A stretch of 64,000 bases of DNA from Vigna angularis. Lineage: Eukaryota > Streptophyta > Magnoliopsida > Fabales > Fabaceae. Of the stretch, positions 44,976 to 56,902 are shown piece by piece (the first letter of the stretch is position 1; every line of letters starts with the position of its first letter). The position numbers and the translations under genes are program-made. The notes beneath the pieces are model-generated. The model was given only the letters and a program-made list of their open reading frames with translations. It had not been told where the DNA came from and did no database searches. The stretch lies in NCBI RefSeq assembly GCF_016808095.1, contig NC_068972.1:21692289-21756288 (forward strand). Direction: 5' to 3'.

Positions 44976-47205
44976 TTTTTTAATAAGTTAGGTTTGTTGT
45001 TAACCAGGTCTTTAGAAGGTGGAGCTAAAACTTAATTCATGATGTAGTAGTTAGTTATTAACCCATGCTTCCTACGTGAAATTAGTAAATTTTTCCTGCT
45101 TCATTAGGTTTATCAGGCCATAAGATTCTATGGTTTTTCAATATTCAATAACAGAATTCAAGTAATTTCACGTATAATCATGTGTTCACAATACCTTCCG
45201 GAATGTCTATTTTGAAATATTAAAAAAAAAAAAACCTTCCAGGAACGCGGAATCCAGAGCCCATGATTCTTCTAGAAAAATCGGATCATTTAACCTTGTA
45301 AATGTTTATCGACAGTGGAAACAACATAATTACATAGGTGATTGGTGTAATTATTATTTCTTACATGTCAAAGGTTTAAGAGAGGCTAGAGAGGTGAGAT
45401 CCCAGTTGCTCGACATGTTAACTGCTAGAATGGGATGTCATGTCATCTTCATCCCAATAGTGGTCTTTATTGTAAGGGTTGCACTCCTGAGTATGTGGTT
45501 TATCACGAGTTAATCCTAACCACGACGGATTACATGCAGTGTGCCATGACAATGGAGCTCTAGAGGCTGGTTGAGTTGGGATCATGTTTTTGTATGTTAA
45601 GGAGTCTAATACATGGTTACTGAAACATAAGAAGTGATAGAAACAAGAGAAAACATCCATGGATGAAGAGATGGAGAACTTGAAGAAGGTACAAGCAGAG
45701 GTGAAAGAACAAGAGAGGGAGATGTACGAGAACCTGTGACGTAAGAGGGAGGAAAGTGCAGGGCATTCCGCACACAAGAAGGGATTGTGAAATTAGGGTT
45801 TTAAAGTTTTTAATAATTTTTTAATGGAAGATAAAATGGAGATATCATAATTTATGGGAGTGTAGGAAAAAAAAAGTGGGTGCAGGAAGAAATGCCCCTT
45901 CTTGTGCTCATGGTGGACCCGATTTGATTTGGAGACTCATTGCATGCACATTACCAATATTCCGATTTTCATATCAATATATAGAGCAAGTTGTCAATAA
46001 AGGGTCAAAAGCACTGGTGATACAATTTTGAACTTTTCGTGGGTGTTTCATTTGGTGTAAATTCTATTAATGTTGGTTTTGAGATAAAGATGGATTTTGT
46101 TTTAATGTGATGAATCTGATATGTAAAGTTGCACAGAAAGAAGTAAAATATATAAGATTGGTTTGTGTCTTAAGTTGTTTATATGTTGTGATGACACGAG
46201 ATGATTGAGAAAGAGGAAAATAGGTAGATTTGAAGATGAGGGAGACCACGTACGTTCAACTACCTTACAACAATAATCTTGTCAAAGGTTTTTAGAATGG
46301 TGTGGTTCGGTGGGCTAAAAATTACAATCGACCTTTTTCTAAACCATTCAGAGTCATTCTGTATATCTCTTTCTCTATCACTTTTTTCTATATACTTCGT
46401 CAATATTAATTCTTATCTAGCAAATAATTTTTACTTCCAAATTACATAATATAAAAATCATTTTCGACACCTTCGGATTACATAACCTAAAAAGGGTAAA
46501 AATGAATTTTTCTTATGAGGATGTAGAGAAATATTTAAAAGGGTGCAGGAAGAAGGTCCATCAATGAATGGCCCATACCATAATATCATCGTCTCAACAG
46601 ATAATAACCTCGTCAGGAAAATTATAACGTTATATAAAATTATCTTATCAATAAAGAAACATAATTAGAATTCAATATTCCAGTTCAAGCACAATCACTA
46701 TTTTCTAGCCACCATTTTTTACGCATACGGAACAAGCATTGGAACCTTGTTGTTAACCAACCAGGAGACTAGTGAGAACTACTTCTCTTAAACCACACAG
46801 AAATAATCATAATACAACTCTTACAATAATTATTACATATATTAATGAACTTTAACTATACACTAATTCATAATTGAATGAAAATTATACACAAATTATT
46901 CTGATGGAATTCGTAAATTTCATCATAATTTTAAGAGAAAATAGGTTTCTGAAATTTCGTGTGACTTTTACAAAGATCTGCATCAACTTAGGTTGCTGTG
47001 AATTCGCAACCATAATCACTAAACCAAAACCCAAATTAGCTTCTCTTGGTATGTTGGATCTTGCTTCAAAATATTAAAGTGTTGGGGGTGGTAGAGTCAA
47101 ACATATTCTAGAATATTACGACACTTTAAACACTTCCTTTTAAGGAAAAAGTTTTCACAAAGGTAGGCAACCTAATTTACTTGTCTATGTCTTAGAATTA
47201 GTTTT
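44976..47205. other. Intergenic DNA upstream of LTPG
   Basis: No gene supported. A patch at 45640-45740 encodes a Lys/Glu-rich string on the plus strand (MDEEMENLKKVQAEVKEQER), perhaps a retroelement gag or coiled-coil remnant. The minus-strand frame at 45777-45418 is not recognisable. Confidence 0.4.
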
Positions 47206-47210
47206 CCCTC

Positions 47211-47217
47211 TATATAA
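47211..47217 (+). promoter_or_regulatory. TATA box of LTPG gene
   Basis: TATATAA, followed by a CA-rich leader of about 100 bases to the ATG at 47344. Spacing fits a transcription start near 47245. Confidence 0.7.
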
Positions 47218-47343
47218 CTCATATACCTCCGACCCTTTTTATCCTCACTCACACAAATCCCTCTGTATCAATATCAGAACACAGCACAAGGTATCCACAT
47301 TGAGAGTTTGAGATTTCTGATCTGTGAGAAGTTTCTGAATATA

Positions 47344-48158
47344 ATGGGTTTTAGAGGGTTTATGTTGTGTCTAGTTACGGTTATGGTGGGAACCATATGG
47401 ACTAAAAATGCTACTGCTCAATCAGGTTGCACCAGTACACTGACTAGCTTGAGCCCTTGCCTGAACTACGTAATGGGAAGTTCTTCAACCCCATCAGGTC
47501 CATGTTGCTCACAGCTCTCAAGCATTGTCCAATCTTCACCACAGTGCCTTTGCTCCGTCCTCAATGGTGGTTCCACTTTCGGAATTACCATTAATCAGAC
47601 TCTTGCTTTGTCTCTCCCTGGCGCTTGTAAAGTTCAAACACCCCCAGTTAGCCAGTGTCAAGGTAACAATTCTAAGTACCATTAACTAAAGTCTTAAGTC
47701 TATCATAAGTAAAACTAAACCATGAATTGGCTAATAATAAAGAATTGACATGAATTTAATTTCATTTTTAGCTGGGAATGGACCAACACCTCCTTCCACT
47801 GCTCCACTTGCTTCTCCTTCTGATTCCTCAGCTGAATCACCTCAAGAGTCGATATCACCTTCTTCTTCAGACTTTCCCTCAGGTATAATGTACACTTTGT
47901 AAATAACTTTTCTTGCCCTAAATTAATTACTTTATATTAAACTTTTTAGAGTAATAAGTTCAAATAGTTGTATACACATGCATGTACATTGCTGATGTTT
48001 TTATTATGTAATTTTGGTGAATTGCAGGTGCGGGATCTAAAACGGTTCCATCAATAGATGGTGGTTCATCTGATGGAAACGCTATTGAAGTCCGCTCTCA
48101 CTTGGTGTTCTATCTTATTGCCATTGTGTCTTGTGTCTTAACCTTCATCAAGTTCTGA
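47344..48158 (+). CDS. GPI-anchored non-specific lipid transfer protein (LTPG)
   Basis: A secreted lipid carrier tethered to the outer face of the plasma membrane. LTPGs take part in cuticle/suberin lipid export and pollen or stress functions. Three exons, 47344-47662, 47772-47882 and 48028-48158, give 186 residues. Residues 1-25 or 26 are a signal peptide ending NATAQ. The eight-cysteine motif is complete: C29, C39, C54C55, C68xC70, C95, C105 (spacing 9-14-0-12-1-24-9). N84 is in an NQT sequon. A Pro/Ser/Thr-rich spacer (about 107-150) is encoded mostly by exon 2. The C-terminus has a Ser/Gly/Asn-type omega region (SSDGNA) then a hydrophobic tail (VFYLIAIVSCVLTF), the GPI-addition signal. 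The ATG at 47344 is used because upstream codons in frame lack an ATG and would spoil the signal peptide. Length and layout match the family. Confidence 0.95.
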
Positions 48159-48245
48159 TTATTTTTGTGCCAACTGAGATTTTGGGTGCTGAAATTTTAT
48201 GTTTAGCGTTCGTTTACGCACAAGATATTTGCACGTCCTTGTATA

Positions 48246-48251
48246 AATAAA
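48246..48251 (+). terminator. Poly(A) signal after LTPG
   Basis: AATAAA 88 bases after the stop codon. It is the first canonical signal downstream. Confidence 0.6.
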
Positions 48252-48809
48252 AATATTAAATAGAAGAAGTAAATTTATATGAAGTTCATTTTTTTAGAGG
48301 GATTTGATGTAGAAGTTACTTGTTTCTGCTGATCCACTGCTATTTCTTCTTGGTGTAGATTGGTTATCTACTTTCTTGTTAACGGTTTCTTCCCCATGCA
48401 ACTAAATAAAGGACACGATTAGTTAAATAGGTTAGTTATTAAGTATTTATTTGACACGTTTTTAACACATATTTTTTTTTAAACTTCTATATAATAAAAT
48501 TTATTCAATTTTTTCAAACTATAATAAGTTCTAAAAACAATAAGTAAATATAATGAGGTAAATCATTAAATCACTTATATTGCTCCCTATTAATCAAAGT
48601 TAAATTAACTAATATATCATCACAATGATTTCCTTCACGAAAAAAAATGAGAAACTTTGAATTGCATATATATAGAAAAATACAAGCATCAACATCACTT
48701 CTCTCTAAAACTCCAAGAAAAACTCCTAACTACACAATAAGAATTCACCTTAGGCTAATTGATAGTTGAAACTTGACATATTATGTATAAAGAAACCATT
48801 ATACCTTCC
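48252..48809. other. Intergenic DNA
   Basis: AT-rich. Nothing recognised. Confidence 0.5.
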
Positions 48810-49330
48810 TTGGTTTAATATTGAAAAATTTCAGTACCAAAACATCAGAGACAATATTATTCATATGCTTCTTAGATTTATTCTTAGTCATACACACTAA
48901 CTTCTTAATTTGAAAAATATTATAAGAAAACACAATTGGATCCTAAAATCTACTATGATTTTTCATCTTCCAAATCATCCCAATAATTGTAGTGATGAGA
49001 ACCAAATCCAAAAAAGAAAACTGCAAATTCCAAAAAACTTCCTTCAACCATTTTCATAACCATATAATAATATAACAAATGAGAGAAATATTCAACATTA
49101 TTATCACACAAAGGACACATAGAGAATAAAATCACTCATTTTTTTAACATCCAAATCAATAGGTAAACGATCATACAATAAATTCGAAAGAACTAAAACT
49201 TTAGTTAGTGAATCAAGTTCCTCTAATTCACATATTCCATATTAGAAGAGTAAAAAAAAATTACAACTTTTTGAGAAATCACACTGTTATCATCTAAAAT
49301 TCAATTAGGCAACTCATCATCCCCATGAAC
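48810..49330 (-). pseudogene. LINE (L1-type) 3' end remnant with zf-RVT
   Basis: On the minus strand, shifted frames give VLVLSNLLYDRLPIDLDVKKM, then CPLCDNNVEYFSHLLYYY (the zf-RVT zinc-binding motif that follows plant LINE reverse transcriptases), a TIIGMIWKMKNHSRF part, and a C-terminal stretch VCMTKNKSKKHMNNIVSD with VLKFFNIKP. This is the usual order of the LINE ORF2 tail. A frameshift before CPLC and several stops make it dead. The reverse transcriptase itself is missing (5' truncation). Confidence 0.75.
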
Positions 49331-49339
49331 TATTAAAGA

Positions 49340-50025
49340 AGAAAAGTTTGAGATAGTACCCATCCGAACCAAACTAACAATAAAGTATAGTTTTACTCGG
49401 TCAAAATAAGAAATTCTAATCAATTTAGATATGAAAATGTTAAAGAATGAACTATAATTTCAAGGCTTAATATAACCCCTCATAACAAATGATCAAAAGT
49501 TATCTTCAAGAACAATATCATATGTATTCTTAATATCATGTCAAATCGACGATAATTAGTTGATATATTAATATTTGTATAAGTATATGATAGCTATCTT
49601 GCCACAATTAATAAGAAATAAAATAGTGTTTTTCCCAAATTGTCTTTATCATAATAACTTTAATTATTTGTTACCAAAAAGGAAACAAGAAATTTAAACA
49701 AAAAATTAAAAAAAAAATTAATTGGATAAGTTTAATGTGAATTCAACGAGATATAATTTCATACAAGTATATGTTATCATGTTACCAAAGGAAGTGGAAA
49801 AATTGTGCCTCTTCGAGTCATTGATTGAATAGGCCTTTCCCGCAATAGAAAATGAAGCAAGACAAAGAGAATAGGAAACAAAAGAAAATGATAAAAGATA
49901 CTAATGGTTCTAAAATATGCATGTGCTCAATTGGTTCTTGAATTTTTCTTTCACCTTTCTAAATAAATTTTCGTTATACAGGTTAATATTTTTTTACTAA
50001 TTTAAGCATGTTAATAGAAACTCAA
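49340..50025. other. Intergenic DNA
   Basis: AT-rich. No gene or element end recognised. Confidence 0.5.
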
Positions 50026-50743
50026 ATAAACAGTAGTACTGTTAAAATGGGTTGTGACCCGCGAGCCAATCCGGCTCACCACAGGTTTGAGCCGGGTTGG
50101 GTTTGGAAAAAATGTAATTTTTTTATGTGAGTTAGTTTTCAATCTAGCTCACGTAGAATCCGGCTCATGCGGGTTGAATCCGTGATGAGCTGGGTTGGCT
50201 CACCAACCCACCCAATTTAATTTAATTATTTACTATTTTTTGTTTTAATATACTTAGTTAGCAATTTTTTTATTATATTGTAGATGAGATAAAAAAAATG
50301 TTTCAAGAGAGAAAAAATATTATAATTTATCTATTCAAGACTCTAATATAATAAATGGACAAGTGATACAAAAATTATCAATATTAAAAACATATTTATT
50401 CGCCTTTTGTGCTTGTTTTTGGATTACGCTTGAACTCTATGATATTTGTTTTTTTTTATTATTTTAAATTGTCTTTGGACTTTAACATCATTTTAAAGTG
50501 AAATTTATTTAGATTTGAATTAAAAAAAATTATAATTCTTTTTATTTTAAAAAAAACTTGTAATTAAGTGAGTTAGTAAGCTAACCCGTTTAATCCACCC
50601 ATCCGTGATGGGTCAGGTCGGGTTCGAATTTTTTAGCTCGCTAATAAGTGAGTTGGGTTGAATTCGCTCACTAAGTGACCCACCTGTGGTGGGTTGGACC
50701 GGGATCGAGCCGGGTTACCCGTTTTGACAGCTTTAATAAACGA
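50026..50743. mobile_element. hAT-like MITE, 702 bp
   Basis: Element 50034-50735. Inward-read ends are TAGTACTGTTAAAATGGGT and TAAAGCTGTCAAAACGGGT, close to the (TAG)x CTGTCAAAA-type ends of plant hAT elements. Flanks are ATAAACAG and ATAAACGA (8 bp, six matching), the TSD size of hAT. Both arms are rich in GGCTCACC, GGGTTGG and ACCCGC words with mirror partners, so the single strand can fold over most of its length. The middle (50220-50580) is AT-rich. No transposase. Confidence 0.72.
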
Positions 50744-50986
50744 GTAGGCGACTTCACATAGAATAAACTACTAATAGTTTTCATTTTCTTTAGAATTTTG
50801 ATAATAAGAATTCTTATTCATGCAACTTATATAACTTAATGTTATTTTTGGTTGCGGGAGAGATAATAATCAAAATTATAAGGGAGGAAAGATTAGTTAT
50901 CCTAAGGATCTTTTAACAACATAGAAGGAGTATATTCTCTTTTTCTCGTAAAGGTTTTAAGAAAAGTAGTAGAATGCTTAATCTCA

Positions 50987-51238
50987 TTACGCTACAAGAA
51001 AAAAAAGAAGACAATTACCTGTAAAAATATGTAGGTAATAATCGAAATTCGCAAGTAATATTTGTATGTAATGTTGAATTTATCTACGAATTATGATAAA
51101 TTGATAATATATGTATGTAATGTTGAATTTATCTATGGATTATATTCGGTAAGTAATATTTGTATGTAATGTTTAATTATCAAAACAAATTTGTAAATAA
51201 TAATCGATAGATAAATCATGATTTTTTTTGTAGTATTA
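50987..51238. mobile_element. 246-bp CACTA-type MITE, TSD TTA
   Basis: Element 50990-51235 starts CGCTACAAGAAAAAAAAG and its other end reads TACTACAAAAAAAATC, both one base off CACTAC. Identical TTA trinucleotides flank it. Inside are repeated TTTGTATGTAATGTTGAATT phrases. A small internally deleted CACTA derivative fits best. Confidence 0.7.
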
Positions 51239-51797
51239 AATTATCAAAAGAAAAATTTAGTAAACTTGGACATATAATTTGTGGTTGATCACATAAATTT
51301 AGTCAATATTTTCATAATATTATTCAAGCTAACAACTCAAAAGGCAACTCACAAGATATTGTTATGACATATCAAACTTTTCTTCTTACTTAATTCACAA
51401 TTTATTATTAAGTACTAGAATTTAAGTTTACCTTAATTGGCTCACTAAAATAAGATTTGTTCACTAATTATATATTGTAAATTAGATTTATCTTTTAAGT
51501 AATTTGAGATATCTAACTATCACTCGATAAAGACATTACAATTGCAAATTCTTGTTCATCTTCAAACATTATGTTCCCAAGTTTTTCATATTCTTGAAAT
51601 TTATTTTTTTTTCTTTATCACTCAGTAATGTAAAAAGTCCCTTCAACGATGTGGATTTACAACATTTTTAGTGTTAATGTAGTGAAACCAAAATGTGGTG
51701 GCATGTTCTTAAATATAGAGAAGTTAAATTTTTGAAAAAGCTTAGAAATCATAGTGGAAGTTTAAAAAATCACGATGATTTGACCTAGAACCATTAT
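51239..51797. other. Intergenic DNA
   Basis: No gene or repeat recognised. Confidence 0.5.
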
Positions 51798-53045
51798 GGA
51801 CCCTAGTGTAGAAAGGGCATTTAACGTTTATTATTTTGGCCTTTTAACGTCTGCTCCAGAACCGACGTCTTTGTAGATGACGTTAATCAAACGTCGGACT
51901 TAAACAGATCTGACGTCTTTATAGACGTCGGTTACTACATGACCCCCGACGTCTAAGACGCTCCATAGACGTCGGTTAATGCAATGTCTGATGTCTAAAG
52001 GGCTCCATAAACGTCAGACAATGCAATGTCCAACGTCTATGGAGCCCCTTAGACGTCAGACATGCATTAACCAACGTCTACTGCAGCTCGTGTCTTTGAG
52101 TAGCGTAGTAGCACCTTCTTTCTTTGCTAGTTTTGTCATAGAAAAGATTGCGTCTTTTGGATCTCTTATGGCATTTCAACCGAATGGGTCCTTACCTAGT
52201 TCCATTAAAACCGCCAATGAAAACGAACGGTGACAATAGAACTAGGCAAGGACCGAAGTTCGGTTTTGGGTTGAAATGCTATAAGACATCCAAAAGACGC
52301 AAGCTTTTCTTACGAGGAAACTAGCAAAGAGAGAATGCGGTACAACGCTACCCAAAGACACGAGAAAAATTGCACCAAAACACAACAAAAACTCATTTTA
52401 ATCGGTTCAAGTAAAAGATAATCAAGCAAAGACTAATATAATCGGAATAAAAGTATGTTTAAACGGTTCAAAAGAGACAAAAACACACCTGGAAAAGCAA
52501 TGCCGCAGAGAGAAAAGGCGAGAAGGAAGACGATGAAGTGGTGCTCGTAACAGCGGGTTTCATGTATGATTTAACAGCAAACTAGATGTCGGCTGCCCAG
52601 GTGAACCGGCGTCTATTCTGGCCTAGACGTCGGGGCCCTCACTAATATGAAGTCCAAAACAAGTTTTCATCAGGTCATTTAGATGTCGGATGGCGTGATC
52701 CGACGTCTGTATGGCGGAAATAAATAACTTTTCATCTACCTGTTAGACATATACACGTCCGTTGGGAGGGGCACCGACGTCTATAATCGAATATAGACGT
52801 CGGGGTGGTGAGATCAGACGTCTCTAAGGCTGAAAAAAATGATTTTTCACCTACCTGTCAGGCATATAGACGTCTGTTAGGCGGGGCCCCGACATCTATA
52901 ATATTATAGACGTCGGGGCCCTACCTAACAGACGTCTATATGCCCACTTATTTACAAAAATGCCACCGGTCAATAATTTACGTTGGTTATTTTGTGGTCT
53001 GACGTCTACGGGGTGATGTTAAAGACCAATTCTGCACTAGTGGGA
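51798..53045. mobile_element. 1.24-kb non-autonomous CACTA element, TSD GGA
   Basis: Element 51801-53042. The right end read inward is CACTAGTGCAGAATTGG. The left end is CCCTAGTGTAGAAAGGG (one base changed from CACTAGTG). GGA duplications lie at 51798-51800 and 53043-53045. Both halves are studded with GACGTC palindromes in the contexts TAGACGTCGG and CCGACGTCTA, the subterminal repeats of this family. A ~280-bp palindrome occupies the middle. No transposase is present. It is a different CACTA family from the 32.7-44.6 kb element. Confidence 0.87.
52087..52364. repeat. Long imperfect palindrome inside CACTA element
   Basis: Left arm from CTCGTGTCTTTGAGTAGCG pairs with the right arm ending CGCTACCCAAAGACACGAG. 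The arms are about 130 bases each with roughly 80-85 percent matching (shared blocks TTTGCTAGTTT, GCGTCTTTTGGAT, GCATTTCAACC, CCTAGTTC) and a short loop near 52220. Confidence 0.85.
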
Positions 53046-53929
53046 ATGAAAAAGTAATGATAATTTACTATAGTAATCATCATGAAATTGCTCGCGAGGT
53101 TAAAAAGGTTTTACCTTTCTACTTTCTCTTGCATGCATAGTTTTCCTTTTGTCTTCCTACTGTTGAAGCACATTGCACCACCACCCTTTCTTCACTACTT
53201 TTTAGCATTCTTAGTCACTTCTTCCCCATCGTCACCCCACGCTATTGTGCATTTCGTCGTTCTCTTCGAACCAGCAAAGTCATCACTTCATTTCTCTGCT
53301 TTGTTCAAATGAGCAAAGTCGTCACCTCATCATTTCACCGTTCTCTTAGAAACAACAAAGTCATCGCCACTTTTTCTGCTCCACCTTAGTGCCTTCTTTA
53401 TATTTTCTCCAACCTAGTGTCATTGTAGTATTTCAGGCGGTCCATTCTCTTTTCTTTACTCTTGACTTTCCCCCTAATGTTACTCTTCATTCCATGTTGG
53501 CTATTTTAATTTGATTTTTGAATTTGATTAATATTTGTTACTTATAAATTATAAGTTATATATGACTTAGAGATATGTATGATTTAGAGACATTTGTTTA
53601 ATTTTATTGTTTAGAGATATTTGATTTATTGAATGCAAAGTTCCTATATAGATTTGAAATATTTATTTTGGTGAACATGTTGGTATTGAGTCTTGGGTGT
53701 ATGATCCCCAACAAATATTATTTATTGTTTTTTATCTTGCATTGATTTAAACTTTTTATAAAATAAGAGAGGTTGTATTGACAATAATTGTATTAAATTT
53801 TGAATTGTCCGATAGTTTGAGAAGAGTAATCACATTTTATTAATTGATTGGTACATAAATTGTGATATTCATTTCATATAATTTTACTCAATTTTGATTT
53901 ATTGCACTAAGGGTTGATCTTCAGATGCA
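53046..53929. other. Intergenic DNA
   Basis: A locally pyrimidine-rich patch at 53120-53420 has repeated CAAAGTC(A/G)TC words. It may be an old leader of the TNP2 relic that follows. No gene supported. Confidence 0.4.
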
Positions 53930-54261
53930 TAATAGTGGAGATTTTGTGTCACCACTTTCATTTTTTTGTGAAGACCAATATGAAATGCTACTAAATTTTT
54001 TTAAAATACAAGGGGTAATGATCACAATTTATATATTATTCAATTATAATAAAAGTGAATCTTCTCAAATCGGATAGGGTCATATCTTTTATGAGACAAA
54101 GTAAGATTTGCATGCACTGATAGAAAACTAATTTCAATCACATATTTACGTAATATAGATATGGATTGAAGTTTGATTAATTTAGCTCATATAATTTATG
54201 ATTACGAGAGAGTGGTGATAGAGTTTATATAGTTCACTCAATGTAATGTTGGTAGTGTAGA

Positions 54262-55720
54262 AATAGAGTCAGAATGAGGTGTCCTCGTGTGAATTGTTTG
54301 AATTGGAGAAGATTGGATGTTGCCGAAATTAGAAAATATCATTTGTGCAATGAATTTCTGAAGAACTATACAACATGGATGTGGTATGGTGAATTTTTAG
54401 GCATTCAAAGTGTGTTTGAAACACATGAATTTGTATATTGGACAATGGACGACAAATTAAAGGACATGATATGTGATGTTGAAATACAGTCCTTTGCTAA
54501 AAAGGTGTATGAAAATACGTCTATCGATGCAAAGACTCCATTATATCTTGGTCCAACTAACTTCACACGATTATCAAAAGTGTTATGGTTGATAAATTTG
54601 AAGGCATTGAATGAGTAAACTAATCAAAGCTTCACATAATTACTTCAATTGTTTAAGGAAATGCTTCATGAAAGTAATGCACTACTTGACTGAAATTATA
54701 AGGCAAAGAAGATACTTTATTCGATGGGTTTGGAATATCAAAATATTCATTCATGTTCTAATGATTTTATTTTATATAGAAAAGAGTTTACAAAGTTAAG
54801 AAGATGCCCCAAGTGTGGTTTGTCACATTATAAAGTCAAAGATGGTGATCAAGAGAATATTGATGAGGTCACAAATCACAACCCTCCTTTGAAGAGAGTT
54901 TGGTATCTACCAATAATTCCAAGGTTTAAATATATGTTTACAAATCCAATTGATGCTAAAAATCTTAGATGACATGCTAATGAACGGAAATGTGATGAAC
55001 TACTTTCTCATCCTGTAGATTTTATATAACTAAAGAACATTGATAAAGAATTTCTTGCATTCAGAATGGAATCAAGGAATTGAGGGTTGGACTAGCTACA
55101 AATGGAATGAACCCTTATAGAATTTTAAGAGTAATCATAATTCATGGTATGTTTTGTTAGTTATTTATAACATGCCTCCAGGTTTGTGTATGAAGAAAAA
55201 GTACATTATGTTATTTATGATGATTTGTGGTCCACGATAACCAAGGAATGACATAGACATTGATCTTATTCCATTGATTGATAACTTGAAGTTGTTATTG
55301 GATTATGGGGTTGAGGTCTTTGATGCCTTTGCCAATGAATCTTTTCAGATGCATGCAATGTTATTTTATACTATCAACAACTTTCTTGCATATGAAAACT
55401 TGTCATATTATAATGCGAAAGGTCATAGAGTATGTCCATTTTGTGAAGAAAAATCATCATATGAGCAGTTAAAACATGGGAGGAAAACATTATATCTTTG
55501 GCATCACAAATTTCTAAATCAATTTCATCGTAGATTGATAAAGACCTTCAATGGACACCAAGCACATGACATTTCTACAATTCCTTTAACTGGTATCCAT
55601 ATTTATGAGAAGGTCAAAGGTCTTCATGTTGATTTTGGGAAAAAAAGAAAGACAACTTTGACTAACATATGGAAGAAGAGGTCAAAGTTTTTTATCTTTG
55701 GTATTGGTGCAAGTTAGATG
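54262..55720 (+). pseudogene. Second, decayed TNP2 CACTA transposase
   Basis: Broken plus-strand frames follow the TNP2 order. A transposase-associated-like start (CPRVNCLNWRRLDVAEIRKY, 54274) is followed by KLRRCPKCGLSHYKVKDGD, then RVWYLPIIPRFKYMFTN (54724-54972), then after several stops NLKLLLDYGVEVFDAFANES, CPFCEEKSSYEQLKHGRKTL and LTGIHIYEKVKGL (55274-55717). The same landmarks occur in the better-kept copy at 40.8-42.8 kb, but the sequence is far diverged, so it is a different lineage. It has many stops and frameshifts, and no ends were found for its element. Confidence 0.82.
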
Positions 55721-56516
55721 TTTGACACTATATCATTCATTTACTATGTATTATCATATAATTTATCTAATGAGTATAACTATGGTATAGTGTAATAAAC
55801 AAACTAATGGCTTTGAGTGTGGCTACTACATAACAATGGATAACAACCATTGTGGAAGCCAGTTATGAAAGTGGTTTAAATGGGGTAATATGATTTATCT
55901 CATTTAAACAAATGTCCTAATTCATTTTCATATATACTAATTTTAACTTCAATTTACTTTTGTAGAATTGTTGATGAACAACCAATGGATTGAAAAGCAT
56001 TATCCTATGTTTAGAAAATATGGACAAAGTATTTTCTTTCTAGATATAAGAATTTATAAGTTGATAGTTAGATTTAGTTCAGTAATTTTAAATCTTTAAG
56101 AACTTTGTCCAAAGATTAGATAGTTATATCTAAGATCTATTAAAATCCTTTTCTATGTTATATATATTTCTTTGAACTAACTGAATTTTTGGAAACCTTT
56201 CACAGGTTTTTAGTAAAACGAAATTGTAAATAGGTTATTTAAAAAAAAAACCAACTTCCCTGACGGTTATGGCACAAACCATTATGATATAAACCCGCCA
56301 ACACTAGATTCTTTGATTGAGATCCCAAAATCGCAATGATTAATAACCAATCGTCGTTATAGTTATTTCCAAATTTTAATTTTTTTATGTAATTAATTTG
56401 TTTAACGATTGTGTATAACATCATCGTGGGTTTTTAGCAATAGGTTGTTTAAGCAGTTTTATAAGGTTCAGTTAGACTTGAAGTACAATCCAAACATATT
56501 GTTAAGAAATATACTT
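55721..56516. other. Intergenic DNA
   Basis: No gene. A slightly less AT-rich patch at 56250-56440 holds partly mirrored words (GACGGTTATGGC / ATCATCGTGGG) that might be a small inverted-repeat element, but no clear ends. Confidence 0.4.
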
Positions 56517-56902
56517 TAAGTCTAACTCAATCTTACAAAATTAGCTTGTAAGGTGAGGTTTGCACCCACATATATACTGCACATTGTTATCTCTAGTCGA
56601 TGTGAGACTTTCAACACACCTCCTCATGTCGAATTATATACATCTCATGCTTGGGATTAGATATATATTAATGGGTGGTCTGATAGTATCCCGATAGCGG
56701 GTGCAACAATAAATTCAACAAATATCAAATTTTGCTAGGATAGACTATAAAAACGTATTGTAATATCATCTGAAGAATTAAACTTTAAGTCTAACTCAAT
56801 CTTATAAATCAAGTTGTAATATAAAGTTTTCACCCACTTATATACTTTAAAGTGACCTTATCATCAACCAATATGGAACTTCCAACATATATCTTACGAT
56901 GA
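56517..56902. repeat. Paired legume dispersed repeat
   Basis: Two direct copies of a ~115-bp unit at about 56517-56630 and 56784-56902 share TTAAGTCTAACTCAATCTTA, CACCCAC.TATATACT, and a (GTCGATGTGAGACTT/CAATATGGAACTT)CCAACA-like end. From memory this phrase is widely dispersed in legume genomes. The spacer carries GATAGCGGGTGCAACAATAAA. Its class is uncertain. Confidence 0.55.

Noticed and set aside
47308..47343. N-terminal extension of LTPG
   Set aside because: There is no ATG in that part (it would need TTG), and it would precede a good signal peptide.
56239..56440. Possible small inverted-repeat element
   Set aside because: Mirrored words are weak and neither ends nor a TSD could be matched.
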